A stretch of 56,342 nucleotides of DNA from Peptococcaceae bacterium CEB3 (GCA_001029295.1 LDXJ01000038.1:1-56342), one strand, 5' to 3'. Shown: positions 28,701-37,518, counted from the stretch's first letter. Notes: generated by a model not told the origin, from the letters alone. Translations and numbers: made by a program.

Positions 28701-29017
28701 TTGCCGCACCCCGCGCAATTTTCTCTAACCTCACTCACACTCTTGCCCCACCTCGCGATCTCGATCTGAGGTGAAATCCCGAGCACGGTACCCGTGATAC
28801 TGGCGTGAAGGCGGGCCGGCCCCCCGGTCGCGACGATGAGATCAATGCCGCGGTGTTTGAGCACGGCCTTCAGATCGTCCATGTTGACCCGGTCCAAGAC
28901 CACCAGGAGGTTGGCCGGACCATCCTGATCCACTATGACCCGGTTGAAAGCCTGAACCACGGCCCGGGCGCAGCGCAATACCGGCACGACTTGCCCCCTC
29001 TGTGGCCGACACGTCAA
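28697..29017 (-). pseudogene. CoA-acylating aldehyde dehydrogenase remnant (PduP/EutE type)
   Basis: Residues 16-82 of this frame (28772-28972) read ARAVVQAFNRVIVDQDGPAN and DLKAVLKHRGIDLIVATGGP. They match the segment of PduP/EutE-like enzymes just before the catalytic cysteine. The N-terminal cofactor region, the catalytic cysteine and the whole C-terminal half are missing. The frame ends in unrelated residues at the BMC-T start. The full enzyme (about 460-500 residues) would be the central enzyme of the microcompartment, turning aldehyde into acyl-CoA. Only about 70 residues remain, so the organelle lacks its key enzyme unless a copy exists elsewhere. Confidence 0.72.
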
Positions 29018-29111
29018 ATCCGTACAGGTGGGATGCGCTTTGTTTCTGGGGAAACCCTACCCCTTCGGGTTTCGGGTGTGCGAGTATTTATGAGGCGTGC
29101 GAGGATGTTTC

Positions 29112-29477
29112 TCAATCCCGGTCCGCTATTCTCATACTGTCAATAATACCCACGATTGCCGCATCAACAGGGGCCTCCGGGCGGGACAAGGCTTTACGAG
29201 CCGCACTTCCCAGAGCCACCAACACCGTTTCCCCCACCCCGGCACCCACCGTATCGACCGCGACGACCATGTCCGGTGGAATAGCCTTTTCTGCCGCTCC
29301 AGCTTGGACCGATGGGGCATCCCGCTCCGGTGAACCTTCAGACACCGCGCCTTGTCCCAAAGCGGAATCCCGTTGCCGCAAAAAGACTAACGGCTGAAGC
29401 AGCAACAGTTTCCGACCGACCAAGGCGTCACTCTTCCTGGTCGCCACCACCGTGCCGATCACCCGGCCCACAATCAT
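29112..29477 (-). CDS. BMC-P pentameric vertex protein (EutN/CcmL family)
   Basis: About 121 residues from the ATG at 29477, with GGGGAG upstream. The MIVGRVIGTVVATRKSDALV start and the DMVVAVDTVGAGVGETVLVA block with GSAARKAL are typical of the pentamers that close the 12 vertices of the shell. A proline- and glycine-rich insert (about residues 45-68) lies between strands and is longer than in CcmL. The gene overlaps the end of pduL. It appears intact, unlike several neighbours. Confidence 0.9.
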   Translation of the reverse strand: MIVGRVIGTVVATRKSDALVGRKLLLLQPLVFLRQRDSALGQGAVSEGSPERDAPSVQAGAAEKAIPPDMVVAVDTVGAGVGETVLVALGSAARKALSRPEAPVDAAIVGIIDSMRIADRD

Positions 29478-29482
29478 CCCTC

Positions 29483-30153
29483 TCACTCCCCGTCCATGAT
29501 TTCGACCGTGCAGCCACAGGTTAAACCGACGGCGTTCGCGTCATCCGTATCGATGTGCATGACCAGTTTGAAGGTGTCCGCCACTCGGATCTGGACATCC
29601 CCGAGAACCGCCGGCCGCTCGCTTCGCACGCTGACCGAGACGCGCTGGTCATCCCTTAAACCCCAGGCCCGGGCCTGAACGGTGCGTGCCGGTTGGCCAC
29701 GATACAGCACTCCGGCAGGGTGATTGAACCCTGCGGGCCGACCAGAGTCAGAGTCGCCGCCCCTCCCAACTGTCCGGAGGCGCGTACCGGCACCTTGAGC
29801 CCCAGGGTAATGGCGTCCGTACGGGAAATCTCCACTTGGGTACGTTTGCGCACCGGACCCAACACCCGCACATTGCCGAGGGAACGCAATCTCGGACCGA
29901 CCAGAGTCACCACTTCCTCAGCCGCGAACTCGCCCGGCTGGTAGAGATCCCTCTGTTTATACAAGGCATATCCCGGCTCGAAAAGGATGTCAATCTCAGG
30001 TTGCGCCAAGTGAATGTGGCGGACCGAAACCGCCACGGGGACAATTTGGGCTCCCTGTCTCCGGCCTTCCTCCGCCGCTGAGCCGCCGGGCACTGGGTTT
30101 AACTGGGCCATCACTTCCCAGGTAATGTACTCCACCAAGGCTGCCTGATCCAC
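29483..30153 (-). pseudogene. PduL-type phosphate acyltransferase, frameshifted
   Basis: The first frame (GTG at 30153) carries the family blocks VPVAVSVRHIHLAQPEID, LYKQRDLYQPGEFAAEEVV, KRTQVEISRTDAITLGL and PECCIVANRHA. One base is then missing and the rest (QARAWGLRDDQRVSVSV..., FKLVMHIDTDDANAVGL) is in the next frame, ending at 29483. The zinc-binding histidines of both halves are present (VRHIHL and VANRHA, MHID), so the gene was once functional. PduL moves the acyl group from CoA to phosphate inside BMCs and feeds acetate kinase. The first about 25 residues resemble the targeting helix of BMC PduL proteins. Confidence 0.9.
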
Positions 30154-30284
30154 CGCCTGTCACTCCCTTATCTGCCACACTGACTCTTGCCTGACCCGAC
30201 CAACTCTTATTACGCTCTTACCTGCGCACACTTAAAAACGCGCTTTAGACCGCAACTCTTTCTCGCGATAAGCATTAGTAACTA

Positions 30285-30554
30285 TTAAGGCAGCATTTTC
30301 TCCAACTCGTTGTGCGGACGGGGAATGACATGCGCGGAAATTACTTCTCCCAAATTCTCGGCCGCTTGCGCGCCGGCCTCGGCCGCCGCTTTGATCGCTG
30401 CCACATCCCCGCGCAAGAGGACGCGCACCATACCGGAACCGATTTTTTCATAGCCAACCAAAACGACGTCAGCTGCTTTGAGAGCGACATCGGCAGCCTG
30501 CACCGCAGCCACCAGACCCTTGGTCTCAATCATTCCCAGCGCTTCACCGTTCAT
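30285..30554 (-). CDS. BMC-H hexameric shell protein 3
   Basis: About 89 residues, a single BMC domain ([56 protein letters not shown]) close to PduA/CcmK-like hexamers. The ATG at 30554 has GGGAG 9 bases upstream. A GTG two codons earlier overlaps the stop of the preceding gene, so the pair is translationally coupled. It forms sheets of the shell with a central pore. The pore loop region GSGM is intact. Confidence 0.94.
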   Translation of the reverse strand: MNGEALGMIETKGLVAAVQAADVALKAADVVLVGYEKIGSGMVRVLLRGDVAAIKAAAEAGAQAAENLGEVISAHVIPRPHNELEKMLP

Positions 30555-30556
30555 GC

Positions 30557-30859
30557 TCACTCAACTCCCTTGGCTTTGGTAGTTTTCGCCCCGCCGGGCA
30601 GCATTTTTTCCACATCGGCATGGGGTCTGGGGATAACGTGGACGGCCACCACTTCTCCCACTTTTTGCGCGGCCTCAGCCCCGGCTTCGGTTGCAGCTTT
30701 CACAGCACCAACCTCTCCCCGCACCATAACGGTCACTAAACCGGATCCGATTTTCTCGGTCCCCACCAGGACCACATTGGCGGCTTTCAACATGGCGTCC
30801 GCCGCTTCGATCGAGGCTGTCAGCCCCTTGGTTTCGATCAAGCCTAAAGCACTGCTCAT
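30557..30859 (-). CDS. BMC-H hexameric shell protein 2
   Basis: 100 residues, a single BMC domain ([58 protein letters not shown]) with a short basic tail (KTTKAKGVE). It is very similar to the next shell protein, so the two likely arose by duplication. The tail could help interactions with cargo or with the inner or outer face. The gene is complete and overlaps the start of the next one. Confidence 0.94.
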   Translation of the reverse strand: MSSALGLIETKGLTASIEAADAMLKAANVVLVGTEKIGSGLVTVMVRGEVGAVKAATEAGAEAAQKVGEVVAVHVIPRPHADVEKMLPGGAKTTKAKGVE

Positions 30860-30965
30860 AACTATCCTGGCCTCCGCCTCCTCTAAAAGTGTAAGTGGAA
30901 TCGTACTCGTTCGATCAACTTTGGAAGTCTTCTGTCAATTCCTGGTCTGCTTATGATAAGGCAAT

Positions 30966-31220
30966 TCAATTGCCAAAGTCCGCTGCCGGCTTGGCAATGA
31001 CCCGAGAAGCGTAGACCGAGTTCAGTGCGGATGCAGCCTCCGCGGCCGCGCTCACGGCTGCCTCAACGGCGGCCACTTCGCCGGTCAGTTTGAGCGTGAC
31101 CAGGCCGCTCCCCTTAGTGGGCTCATAGCCCAAAAGCGTGACATCTGCTGCTTTCGCCGCCGCATCCGCCGCCGCCAAAGCAGCGACCAGACCTTGTACT
31201 TCGATAATTCCCAGCGCCAT
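30966..31220 (-). CDS. BMC-H hexameric shell protein 1
   Basis: 84 residues, a single BMC domain (ALGIIEVQGLVAALAAADAA, GYEPTKGSGLVTLKLTGEVA, SRVIAKPAADFGN). It is more distant from the two other BMC-H proteins. The pore region reads TKGSGLV with an extra residue, as in some PduJ/RmmH relatives, and the end lacks the RPH motif, having AKPAAD. It follows the aldolase gene by about 115 bases and seems intact. Having three different hexamers suggests mixed pores. Confidence 0.92.
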   Translation of the reverse strand: MALGIIEVQGLVAALAAADAAAKAADVTLLGYEPTKGSGLVTLKLTGEVAAVEAAVSAAAEAASALNSVYASRVIAKPAADFGN

Positions 31221-31336
31221 TAGTGCCTGCCTTTCTGCCTCTGAGACCCGGCCCGCGCCGGAAAGTCCCCGGCGAAGTTCCCGCTCGGTTCAGTAGTTTC
31301 CTTGAGGGTTAAAGAGGGAGTACGCGGAGTACGTCT

Positions 31337-32185
31337 TTACTGCCCGCGCATCTTGAGCAGAACCGCCTGGGTCACCCGACTGACCAGGCCGCTTAGTTCC
31401 CCTTCGTTTAACTCCGCCTCGCCAGCCTTTTTCGTCTCGGGGTTACCGCCACAGCCACAGCCATCCGACCCGGAGGCCGTTGCCTTACCTGAACTGGTAC
31501 CATCCTTATAAGTATCGCAGTTGACACAGGTGGAGTTCTTCCCAGTCACCCCCAGTTTCTCCCGCACCTCCATGAGTTTGCCGATCTGTTGCCCATTCAG
31601 TTCGCGTTCATTGCCCAAAAGGCGAGCCGTAAGGCTAATCTTAGCGAAAATCTCCATGGACTCCATCTTGTAATAGGCATTGAAGGCATCGCTTCCCACG
31701 GTGAGGGCCCCATGATTTGCCAATAAGAAAGCGTCGTGGTCCTGAAGGTACTCCCGCACCGCTAAAGGGATCTCTTCCGTGGACGGAGTCCCATAAGGAG
31801 CAATGGGAATCGTTCCTAAGCTAATGATGATTTCCGGCAAGATATAACGGTCAAGGGGTATACCGGCGACCGCAAACCCGGTGGCCGTGGGCGGATGGGC
31901 ATGTACAACCGAACGCACATCCGGACGGTTCTTGTAGACATCCAGGTGCATTTTCAGTTCTGAAGAAGGCTTCATTTTCCCTGAGAGCACTTCACCGTTC
32001 ATATTGACTTTGATAATCATGTCCGGGGTCATAAAACCTTTGCTGACCCCGGTTGGCGTGGTTAAGACCTCATTTTCGTTCAACCTCACGCTGATGTTCC
32101 CGTCATTGGACGCCACAAATCCCTGCCGATAGATGCGCCTCCCGACTTCTACCATGTCTTGCTTAATCTGATATTCAGACGGCAC
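31337..32185 (-). CDS. Class II aldolase with BMC targeting tail (FucA/RhaD-like)
   Basis: 282 residues from a GTG at 32185 with AAGGAGGAG upstream. Residues about 1-215 form a class II aldolase (SNDGNISVRLNENEVLTTPT, zinc site HAHPP in SVVHAHPPTATGFAVA, ANHGALTVGSDAFNAY). Such enzymes cleave fuculose-1- or rhamnulose-1-phosphate to lactaldehyde and DHAP, the start of fucose/rhamnose BMC pathways. The C-terminus has a linker with five cysteines (CVNCDTYKD, GCGCGG) and then an amphipathic helix (ELSGLVSRVTQAVLLKMRG) of the kind that targets cargo into shells. It is the first gene of the BMC operon and reads intact. A pentulose-1-phosphate substrate giving glycolaldehyde is possible. Confidence 0.92.
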   Translation of the reverse strand: MPSEYQIKQDMVEVGRRIYRQGFVASNDGNISVRLNENEVLTTPTGVSKGFMTPDMIIKVNMNGEVLSGKMKPSSELKMHLDVYKNRPDVRSVVHAHPPTATGFAVAGIPLDRYILPEIIISLGTIPIAPYGTPSTEEIPLAVREYLQDHDAFLLANHGALTVGSDAFNAYYKMESMEIFAKISLTARLLGNERELNGQQIGKLMEVREKLGVTGKNSTCVNCDTYKDGTSSGKATASGSDGCGCGGNPETKKAGEAELNEGELSGLVSRVTQAVLLKMRGQ

Positions 32186-32430
32186 GGTTCAAACTCCTCC
32201 TTCGCCTATCTCTCTATGTCTTTAGGATTTTCATCCGCGATCATCGAATCCCATTCCATCCCTGTGCGGCATCTGTAGCATGATTCGGATCCTACCCGGC
32301 CCTACGGTTCAGTCCCACTAGACACAGACATGCTCGACACAACAGCCCCAGACACAGTCACGCTACACACAATCATGCTTCTCACTGTCATCTGTACCGA
32401 TAGGTAAGTAACCCCTCAGCATTACCTGTT
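32186..32430 (-). promoter_or_regulatory. Upstream region of the BMC operon
   Basis: About 245 bases with no gene. Bases 32310-32390 contain several imperfect copies of a GACTGTGTCT/TGTGTCGAGC-like unit that could be operator repeats. A clear promoter was not recognised. The group II intron remnant starts directly upstream and may have separated the operon from its original promoter. Confidence 0.35.
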
Positions 32431-32452
32431 TGGGCTCCTTTTCCCCCGGTTC

Positions 32453-32486
32453 GCACCGTGCGTGCGACTTTCACCGCACACGGCAC
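32453..32486 (-). ncRNA. Group II intron domain V hairpin
   Basis: A 34-base element on the minus strand of the form GTGCCGTGTGCGG, TGAAA loop, TCGCACGCACGGTGC. It has the length, bulge and GAAA-type tetraloop of the catalytic domain V of group II introns, followed by GAACC and a G-run. Confidence 0.85.
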
Positions 32487-32498
32487 TCCATCGAGTAA

Positions 32499-32759
32499 TT
32501 AACAACCTTGACTTAATCTTTCCCTGTATTTCAGAATCTTTTGGTTAATTTTTGTTCCAACCAGACATATTACGTCTTGGCCATTGTGGATGAAGTGGTG
32601 GCATGATTGATGTAGAGATGCTAGATTTGCCACTTTGTTTACCTTTTCTATGGGGAGATTAGGATTGATGTGATGTGTTTCAAGTTCGTATCCTATAATG
32701 GGTTCCCCACATATCTTACATTTACCTTTGTCTCGGTTAAACGCATATCCTCTATTCAT
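32499..32759 (-). pseudogene. HNH endonuclease end of the intron-encoded protein
   Basis: 86 codons with CKICGEPI, ETHHINP and SLHQSCHHFIH. These are the zinc and catalytic residues of the HNH domain that closes LtrA-like intron proteins. It stands alone without the reverse transcriptase and maturase parts, directly before domain V. The ATG at 32759 is probably an internal methionine of the former protein. Confidence 0.8.
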
Positions 32760-32772
32760 AAGGTATTCAAAG

Positions 32773-32973
32773 TTATATTTGGGTTCGGTTATGCCTTTGA
32801 CGATGAGATTCGATAGTTTTTAGAACTTCGGATTTTGCCAGTTCTAACAAGTCCTTGAATCCAGGTGTTTGGCTCTTTTCTAGTGCTTGTTTGGTTGTGG
32901 CGTAGAGTTCATCTAGGATGGATTTGAGTTCCGCTTCGTTTCTCAGATTCAGGTAGACTGATTTTTGAGCCAC
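32773..32973 (-). pseudogene. N-terminal fragment of the intron-encoded protein
   Basis: 66 codons (MAQKSVYLNLRNEAELKSIL...) following a GGAGGGATG-type site. The position after the intron pre-ORF region and the short helical content fit the start of a group II intron reverse transcriptase. The frame ends before any reverse transcriptase motif and the HNH piece follows, so a large internal deletion has removed the core. Confidence 0.6.
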
Positions 32974-33660
32974 AAGGCATCCCTCCTTTCGGAAAGATCT
33001 TGTGGGTTTAACCAGGAACGCACAACGGCTTCCCCGTCCGATTCAGTCTTTAGTCATTAGCTACTTGACTATGCCCCTTTGTTCCACGGGCATTACCCCG
33101 TTTCATCACTACTATGGGCTGACGCGTCCCGCATTGACCACTCCTTTCCTTGTGGTTAGGTTTCATGGCCCTTTAGGGGTTTCCACCTTGCGGGAGTCCG
33201 TTGTTCCGTGTTTCCTAGCCTTGCATACGTCTTTAGCCGCCTGCTATGACCCGTGGTTCAGCCTTTGCTCATGATTGGAGGGCGCGGCACGCTTCCGTTA
33301 TTGGAGAGCGTCAGTCTTGGCAGAACCAAATACCTTGACCGTTTACCATCCTACCGTTAAGTGGGCGATACAGTTTCCTGTACCTGGACATTTCGAGCCG
33401 TACAAACGCAGGTTCCTATGATGTGTCGGCATGGACGTTTTATGGCGACCCGACTACTTTACCAGCCATTTCACAGGCCGATGTTTCGCCGACTTTACCG
33501 AGCTTCATACCCGAATCACTTTCACTTTTTGTCGGGCATGTCGGAGTCTCAGTCTTTCTACGTAGCCAATCTCCTACGTACTAGGGAATTGCACCCTATG
33601 ATTTGGAAATACAGTTCAATAGGTATTGTACCTATTGTCCACTTTTTATTAGACATTACT

Positions 33661-34321
33661 GCCTAGCATTGTGTGGAAACAACGCGCGCTGGCTCTTGTC
33701 CTGTCCGCCCTTAACCGCCTTGAAGATGATCCCCTCGGCCGTTAATCGCTTGAAATTCTCCCTTAAGAAACTGTCCAAGGAATGTTAGGGGATGCAAGGA
33801 AATGTACGGGAACATAGGGGGAATCATTTTTGGTTTTTCTAGTAGCGGACTTTTTGCTTTTTTTCTGTCGTTGCCTTGTTTTCTATTTGTTTCACCTTCG
33901 TTTCAACGATTATCTCTTGAATATATTATTCATCCGGTCCCTCACTTCCACAAATCCAAAAATCGCTGGGTTTTCGCTCGGAACCTTTATTGTCCCTCAA
34001 TTCCTCCGCCAGACTCCGCTTCCCTTAAGATTATGGAAAAGTCAGATTTTTCCGCCTGGCTTCCCGCATGTTTGCGGGAAATAAAGAAACGGTCATGAAC
34101 CCCATCCACAAAGTAGAATGAAAATGTCACTGGGACGCACGACACATTTTGGTAACAAAACTCGGCCTCTGCTGCGATTGCTCCAATGGAGTAATCGGTC
34201 AAAGGCAGGAGCCGAGGTTCCCGTCAGCCAGCATGACAAGACCACCCCTGTTTTCGTTAACCGCAGATAGGGCTTCCTGCTTATCCCTGTAGTAGCCGAG
34301 ACATCTTGATTTATGAGACGG
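33661..34321. other. Region between intron and IS21, no recognised gene
   Basis: Two open frames here (98 codons plus, 71 codons minus) look like chance. A minus-strand piece near 33690-33780 (residues ENFKRLTAEGIIFKAVKGGQ) looks protein-like and may be a gene scrap. A perfect 8-base hairpin, TTCCCGCA-TGTT-TGCGGGAA, is at 34061-34080 without a T run. Nothing else is supported. Confidence 0.3.
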
Positions 34322-34327
34322 TGCTTA

Positions 34328-34402
34328 TTCCGGACTGATTCAGTCATGTAAGTCCGGATCAATCCAGTCAGATAAATCCGGACCAATTCAGTCACCTCAG
34401 GT
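34328..34402 (+). repeat. Triple terminal repeats at the left end of IS21
   Basis: Three copies, about 24-26 bases apart, of a unit like TCCGGACTGATTCAGTCA. The innermost copy with CACCTCAGG is nearly identical, inverted, to the right end at about 37519-37544. These are transposase-binding repeats of IS21. Confidence 0.75.
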
Positions 34403-34451
34403 ACAAATCCCCTTACAATTGGTTTGTAACTTTTGTAAGGAGGCCGAGTAA

Positions 34452-36030
34452 GTGAGGTGCGAAAGTCCAATGAAAATCCTTGAAATCCTCAGATTGTCCG
34501 AAATGGGGTATCCTCAGACCAAGATTAAGGAGAGTGCCAACTGTGCCCGTTCAACCGTCGGTGAGGTACTAAAACGATGCAGGGAGGCTAACCTCACTTT
34601 CGAAAAGGCGCAAAACATGACTACTGAGGAAATTACGGCATTGCTGTACCCGGCTGCAGCAAAAAAGTATGCCAAACAGGAGCCGAACTACGAATATATC
34701 TATAACCAAATCAAGAAACACCCTAATTTAAACCTGCGATTCCTTTGGACAGAATACAAGGAGGAAGCCCCAGGTGGCTTGGAATACAGCCAATTCTGCG
34801 AGCGGTTTAACCGCTGGCAGAATAAAACCGGTAAACATGTCACGATGCACCAGGAACGGGAACCGGGCAAAGACATGTATGTCGATTGGATGGGCGATAA
34901 ACTGCCTGCTGTCGTCAACCCGGAGACCGGGGAAGTGCATGAGGCTCATTTCTTTGTTGCCGCTTTAGGAAACAGCGGCTATCCCTATGCAGAAGCCTTT
35001 CCTGATGAAAAACTGGATAAATGGCTGCTCGCCCACACTCACGCCCTTCAATACTATCAAGTATAATTATCGGCGGGATTTTAGGTATCAAGGCATTCCC
35101 CGGATCGTCACTCCTGACAATTGCAAAGCAGCCATTACTAAGCCACAATACTATGATCCGGTCTTAAATCCAACTTATTGGGAATGGGCTAAACATTACG
35201 AAATAGCCGTTATTCCAGCGAGAGTGAGGGATCCCCAGGACAAACCTGTTGTCGAAGAAAGCGTCGGATGGCTGGAAACTTGGCTGTTAGGCTGGCTGCG
35301 TAATCAGCTATTCTTCAGCTTTGAGGAACTGAATAAGGCCATTTTAGAACGGCTCCAGACCCTCTGCCAGCAACCATACCGGAAACGCACCGGTTCACGT
35401 CTCAGCATCTTTCTTGAAGTCGACCGGCCGGCATTGCGCCCCTTGCCCGCAGCTCCCTTCGAGCTGGCAGATATTAAGGTTCGCATTGTCCCGGATAACT
35501 ACCATGTCGAATATGACGGCTTCTATTACTCGGTTTTTTACACCTATTACCGTCAACAAGTTACCATTCGAGCTACCTTAACGACAATCGAAATTTTTAA
35601 TAATAACCGGGAGAGGATTACGGCACATTGTCGTCGTTACACTGGGAGCCGATATGTTACCATACCGGAGCACATGCCCGAACACCACCGTAAATACTGG
35701 GAGTTCAAACAATTCAACGGTATCCGCTATCGGGACTGGGCTGCCAAAATTGGCGAAAACACTGCCTATGTCATTGACAAGATGCTAACCGCCCAAAGCG
35801 TTGAGGAACAGGCCTACAAATCCTGTATGGGAGTACTGCAATTATCTAAAAAGTATAGTGAGGAGCGCTTGGAAAGCGCCTGTGCCAAAGCACGGAGCAT
35901 CAATTCCTTCTCCTTCACCACTATCAGTAATATCTTAAAAAACGGGCAAGATCTGATTCCTCCGGTACCGCCAGCCCGTAAGGCCCTGCCTGCACACGAA
36001 AACGTCCGGGGCAATAAGTATTACCATTGA
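34452..36030 (+). pseudogene. istA: IstA transposase, disrupted by a 31-bp insertion
   Basis: The first part (GTG at 34452, AGGAGG upstream) has an N-terminal helix-turn-helix (YPQTKIKESANCARSTVGEV) and the first catalytic aspartate (MYVDWMGDKL). The frame runs into a stop at 35066. The rest (GIPRIVTPDNCKAAI with the second aspartate, VVEESVGWLE with the glutamate, and the C-terminal domain) is in another frame to 36030. Removing a 31-base segment at 35062-35092 joins the two in a perfect reading frame (ALQYYQGIPRIVTPDN). The transposase is thus interrupted by a very small, possibly recent insertion. Confidence 0.88.
35055..35092 (+). repeat. 31-bp insertion in istA flanked by TATCAAG repeats
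   Basis: TATCAAG occurs at 35055-35061 and again at 35086-35092. Deleting one copy and the 24 bases between restores the istA frame. The inserted bases show no similarity to the adjacent sequence that I can see, so it is not a simple tandem duplication. Confidence 0.8.
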
Positions 36031-36048
36031 GAGGAGAGGGAATAAACA

Positions 36049-36795
36049 ATGCTTAACAACCAGACCCTAGATAAGCTCTCCGGTATGCGGCTCTCCGCCA
36101 TGGCCAGGGAGTACCGCCGGCAGCTGGAATCTACACCCACAAATTCTTTAAGCTTTGAGGACCGGTTTGGTATGCTGGTTGATTCTGAATGGACGACTCG
36201 AAAAAACAACCAGCTGCAAAAGCTTTTAAAAATAGCCGGCCTCCGAATCCGAAACGCTTGTCTGGAGGACCTCGATTATGCTCCCCAACATAATCTGGAT
36301 AAAAACATGGTTTCTCGGCTTGTCGACTGCGCCTGGGTCAATAAGGGGCGAAATCTAATCATAAGTGGAGCCACTGGGACGGGAAAGACCTATCTGGCCT
36401 CTGCCTTTGGCAACGCTGTCTGCCGCCAGGGTTTCAAAGTCAAGTATTACCGGGTCAACCGCCTGCTGACTGACTTAACCATTGGTCATGGAGATGGCTC
36501 ATACAACAAACTGATGCGTGACCTTAAGAAGATTGACCTAATCATTCTGGATGACTTTGGCATGGCAATTCTTGACCCTGTATCCAGCCGGGATCTCCTG
36601 GAAGTCATTGAAGACAGGTTCGGAGCCAAAAGCACAATTATTGCCACCCAGTTACCGGTCACCAAATGGCACGACCTTTTCGAGGACAGTACGATTGCCG
36701 ATGCCATCCTTGACCGGGTGATCCATAATTCCCATCGTTTTGAACTCAAAGGCGATTCCAAACGGAAGGATAACAACCTGGAATCTCTCTCCTAA
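36049..36795 (+). CDS. istB: IstB helper ATPase of IS21
   Basis: 248 residues, AAA+ ATPase needed with IstA for transposition. Walker A is GATGTGKT (107-114) and Walker B LIILDDFGMAI. The arginine-rich C-terminal part (DRVIHNSHRFELKGDSKR) is typical. It starts 18 bases after istA with a GAGGAGAGGG site. It is complete, so it could serve another IS21 copy. Confidence 0.94.
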   Translation: MLNNQTLDKLSGMRLSAMAREYRRQLESTPTNSLSFEDRFGMLVDSEWTTRKNNQLQKLLKIAGLRIRNACLEDLDYAPQHNLDKNMVSRLVDCAWVNKGRNLIISGATGTGKTYLASAFGNAVCRQGFKVKYYRVNRLLTDLTIGHGDGSYNKLMRDLKKIDLIILDDFGMAILDPVSSRDLLEVIEDRFGAKSTIIATQLPVTKWHDLFEDSTIADAILDRVIHNSHRFELKGDSKRKDNNLESLS

Positions 36796-36915
36796 AAATA
36801 ATCTGGATAGACCTGTCCTCAGGCAGTCCAATTCTGTATCTAAAAGGATGAATCTGGTAATCAGAAGCCCTGCTAATGTAGTGCCCACCAACCATTTGGA
36901 ATAGGAGGTATAAAT

Positions 36916-37197
36916 TTGTTCATAAGATGGAAAGTAAAAGGTTGGTCCGATTATGCCTATCTGGAAAAACGGGTTAGGGATAAAGGGAAAGTATCAACAA
37001 AATTGGTTGTCTATCTTGGAAAACATCCATCTTCTAAACTCGAAGCGATGCTGCGTCTGGGTCAAATTACTGTAAAGGAGATCGCCGACCTTAGCTACAT
37101 TATTAAAAATGATCCCCCGGATTGGGAAGATATCCTGCTTGAAGGTCTAATAAGTAGATGTCGAGAAACTTTGTTAAATAGCGAGATTCAAATGTAG
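36916..37197 (+). CDS. Small passenger protein of the IS21 element
   Basis: 93 residues from a TTG with AGGAGGT upstream. It starts FIRWKVKGWSDYAYLEKRVR and has a VSTKLVVYLGKHP block. This resembles the beginning of IS1634-type transposases or small proteins carried by some IS21 elements. No active-site motif is visible. It lies inside the IS21 ends, so it is probably moved with the element. The function is unknown. Confidence 0.55.
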   Translation: MFIRWKVKGWSDYAYLEKRVRDKGKVSTKLVVYLGKHPSSKLEAMLRLGQITVKEIADLSYIIKNDPPDWEDILLEGLISRCRETLLNSEIQM

Positions 37198-37518
37198 TAC
37201 CTACACAAAAACAAAAACATCCTTGTTTGACTGCGCAACTGATTTAAACCGTCCATTTCTTATTCAAGTCAAAGGTTGTGGATAGTGCCGCTTTGTGGGT
37301 AACCCTTTTTCTGAAGTCAAATAATCCTGCCGGGTTATCCACAAAGCTTGGACAAGCCATTTGAGGTATTCCTTAAAAGAGCTTGTCCACACTCTCCACA
37401 ACCTCGACGACTAGAGGAACGGCTCTTGTTGTTGAACACTTCAGGAACTTCTGCAAGAAACACCCGAAAGAAGGTGATGACACGAGCAAATAATTCTGTT
37501 ATATTTATGTCAATCCTG
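37198..37518. other. Right-side noncoding part of IS21 with DnaA-box-like words
   Basis: About 320 bases without a gene. It contains a perfect TTATCCACA at 37335-37343 and a reverse near-match TGTGGATAG at 37277-37285, plus related repeats (AAGCTTGGACAAGCC and GAGCTTGTCCAC). Whether these have a role is unknown. Confidence 0.35.

Larger units (their letters stand above)
32440..33660 (-). mobile_element. Group II intron with deleted reverse transcriptase
   Basis: A minus-strand intron: pre-ORF RNA (33000-33660, with CCCATAGTAGTGATGAAACG and GGTAATGCCCGTGGAAC blocks), then the first codons of the intron-encoded protein (32773-32973), then its HNH endonuclease end (32499-32759), then domain V (32453-32486). 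The reverse transcriptase and maturase domains, about 350 residues, are gone. It would need help from another intron protein to splice or move. It lies just before the BMC operon on the same strand. Confidence 0.82.

Noticed and set aside
30312-30956. A 214-codon plus-strand frame
   Set aside because: It is antisense to two BMC-H genes whose minus-strand proteins are certain.
33002-33274. A 90-codon plus-strand frame often annotated as hypothetical protein
   Set aside because: It is the complement of group II intron RNA; the same kind of false protein occurs in many genomes.
33802-34098. A 98-codon hydrophobic plus-strand frame
   Set aside because: No ribosome site and no recognisable family; T-rich sequence gives hydrophobic residues by chance.
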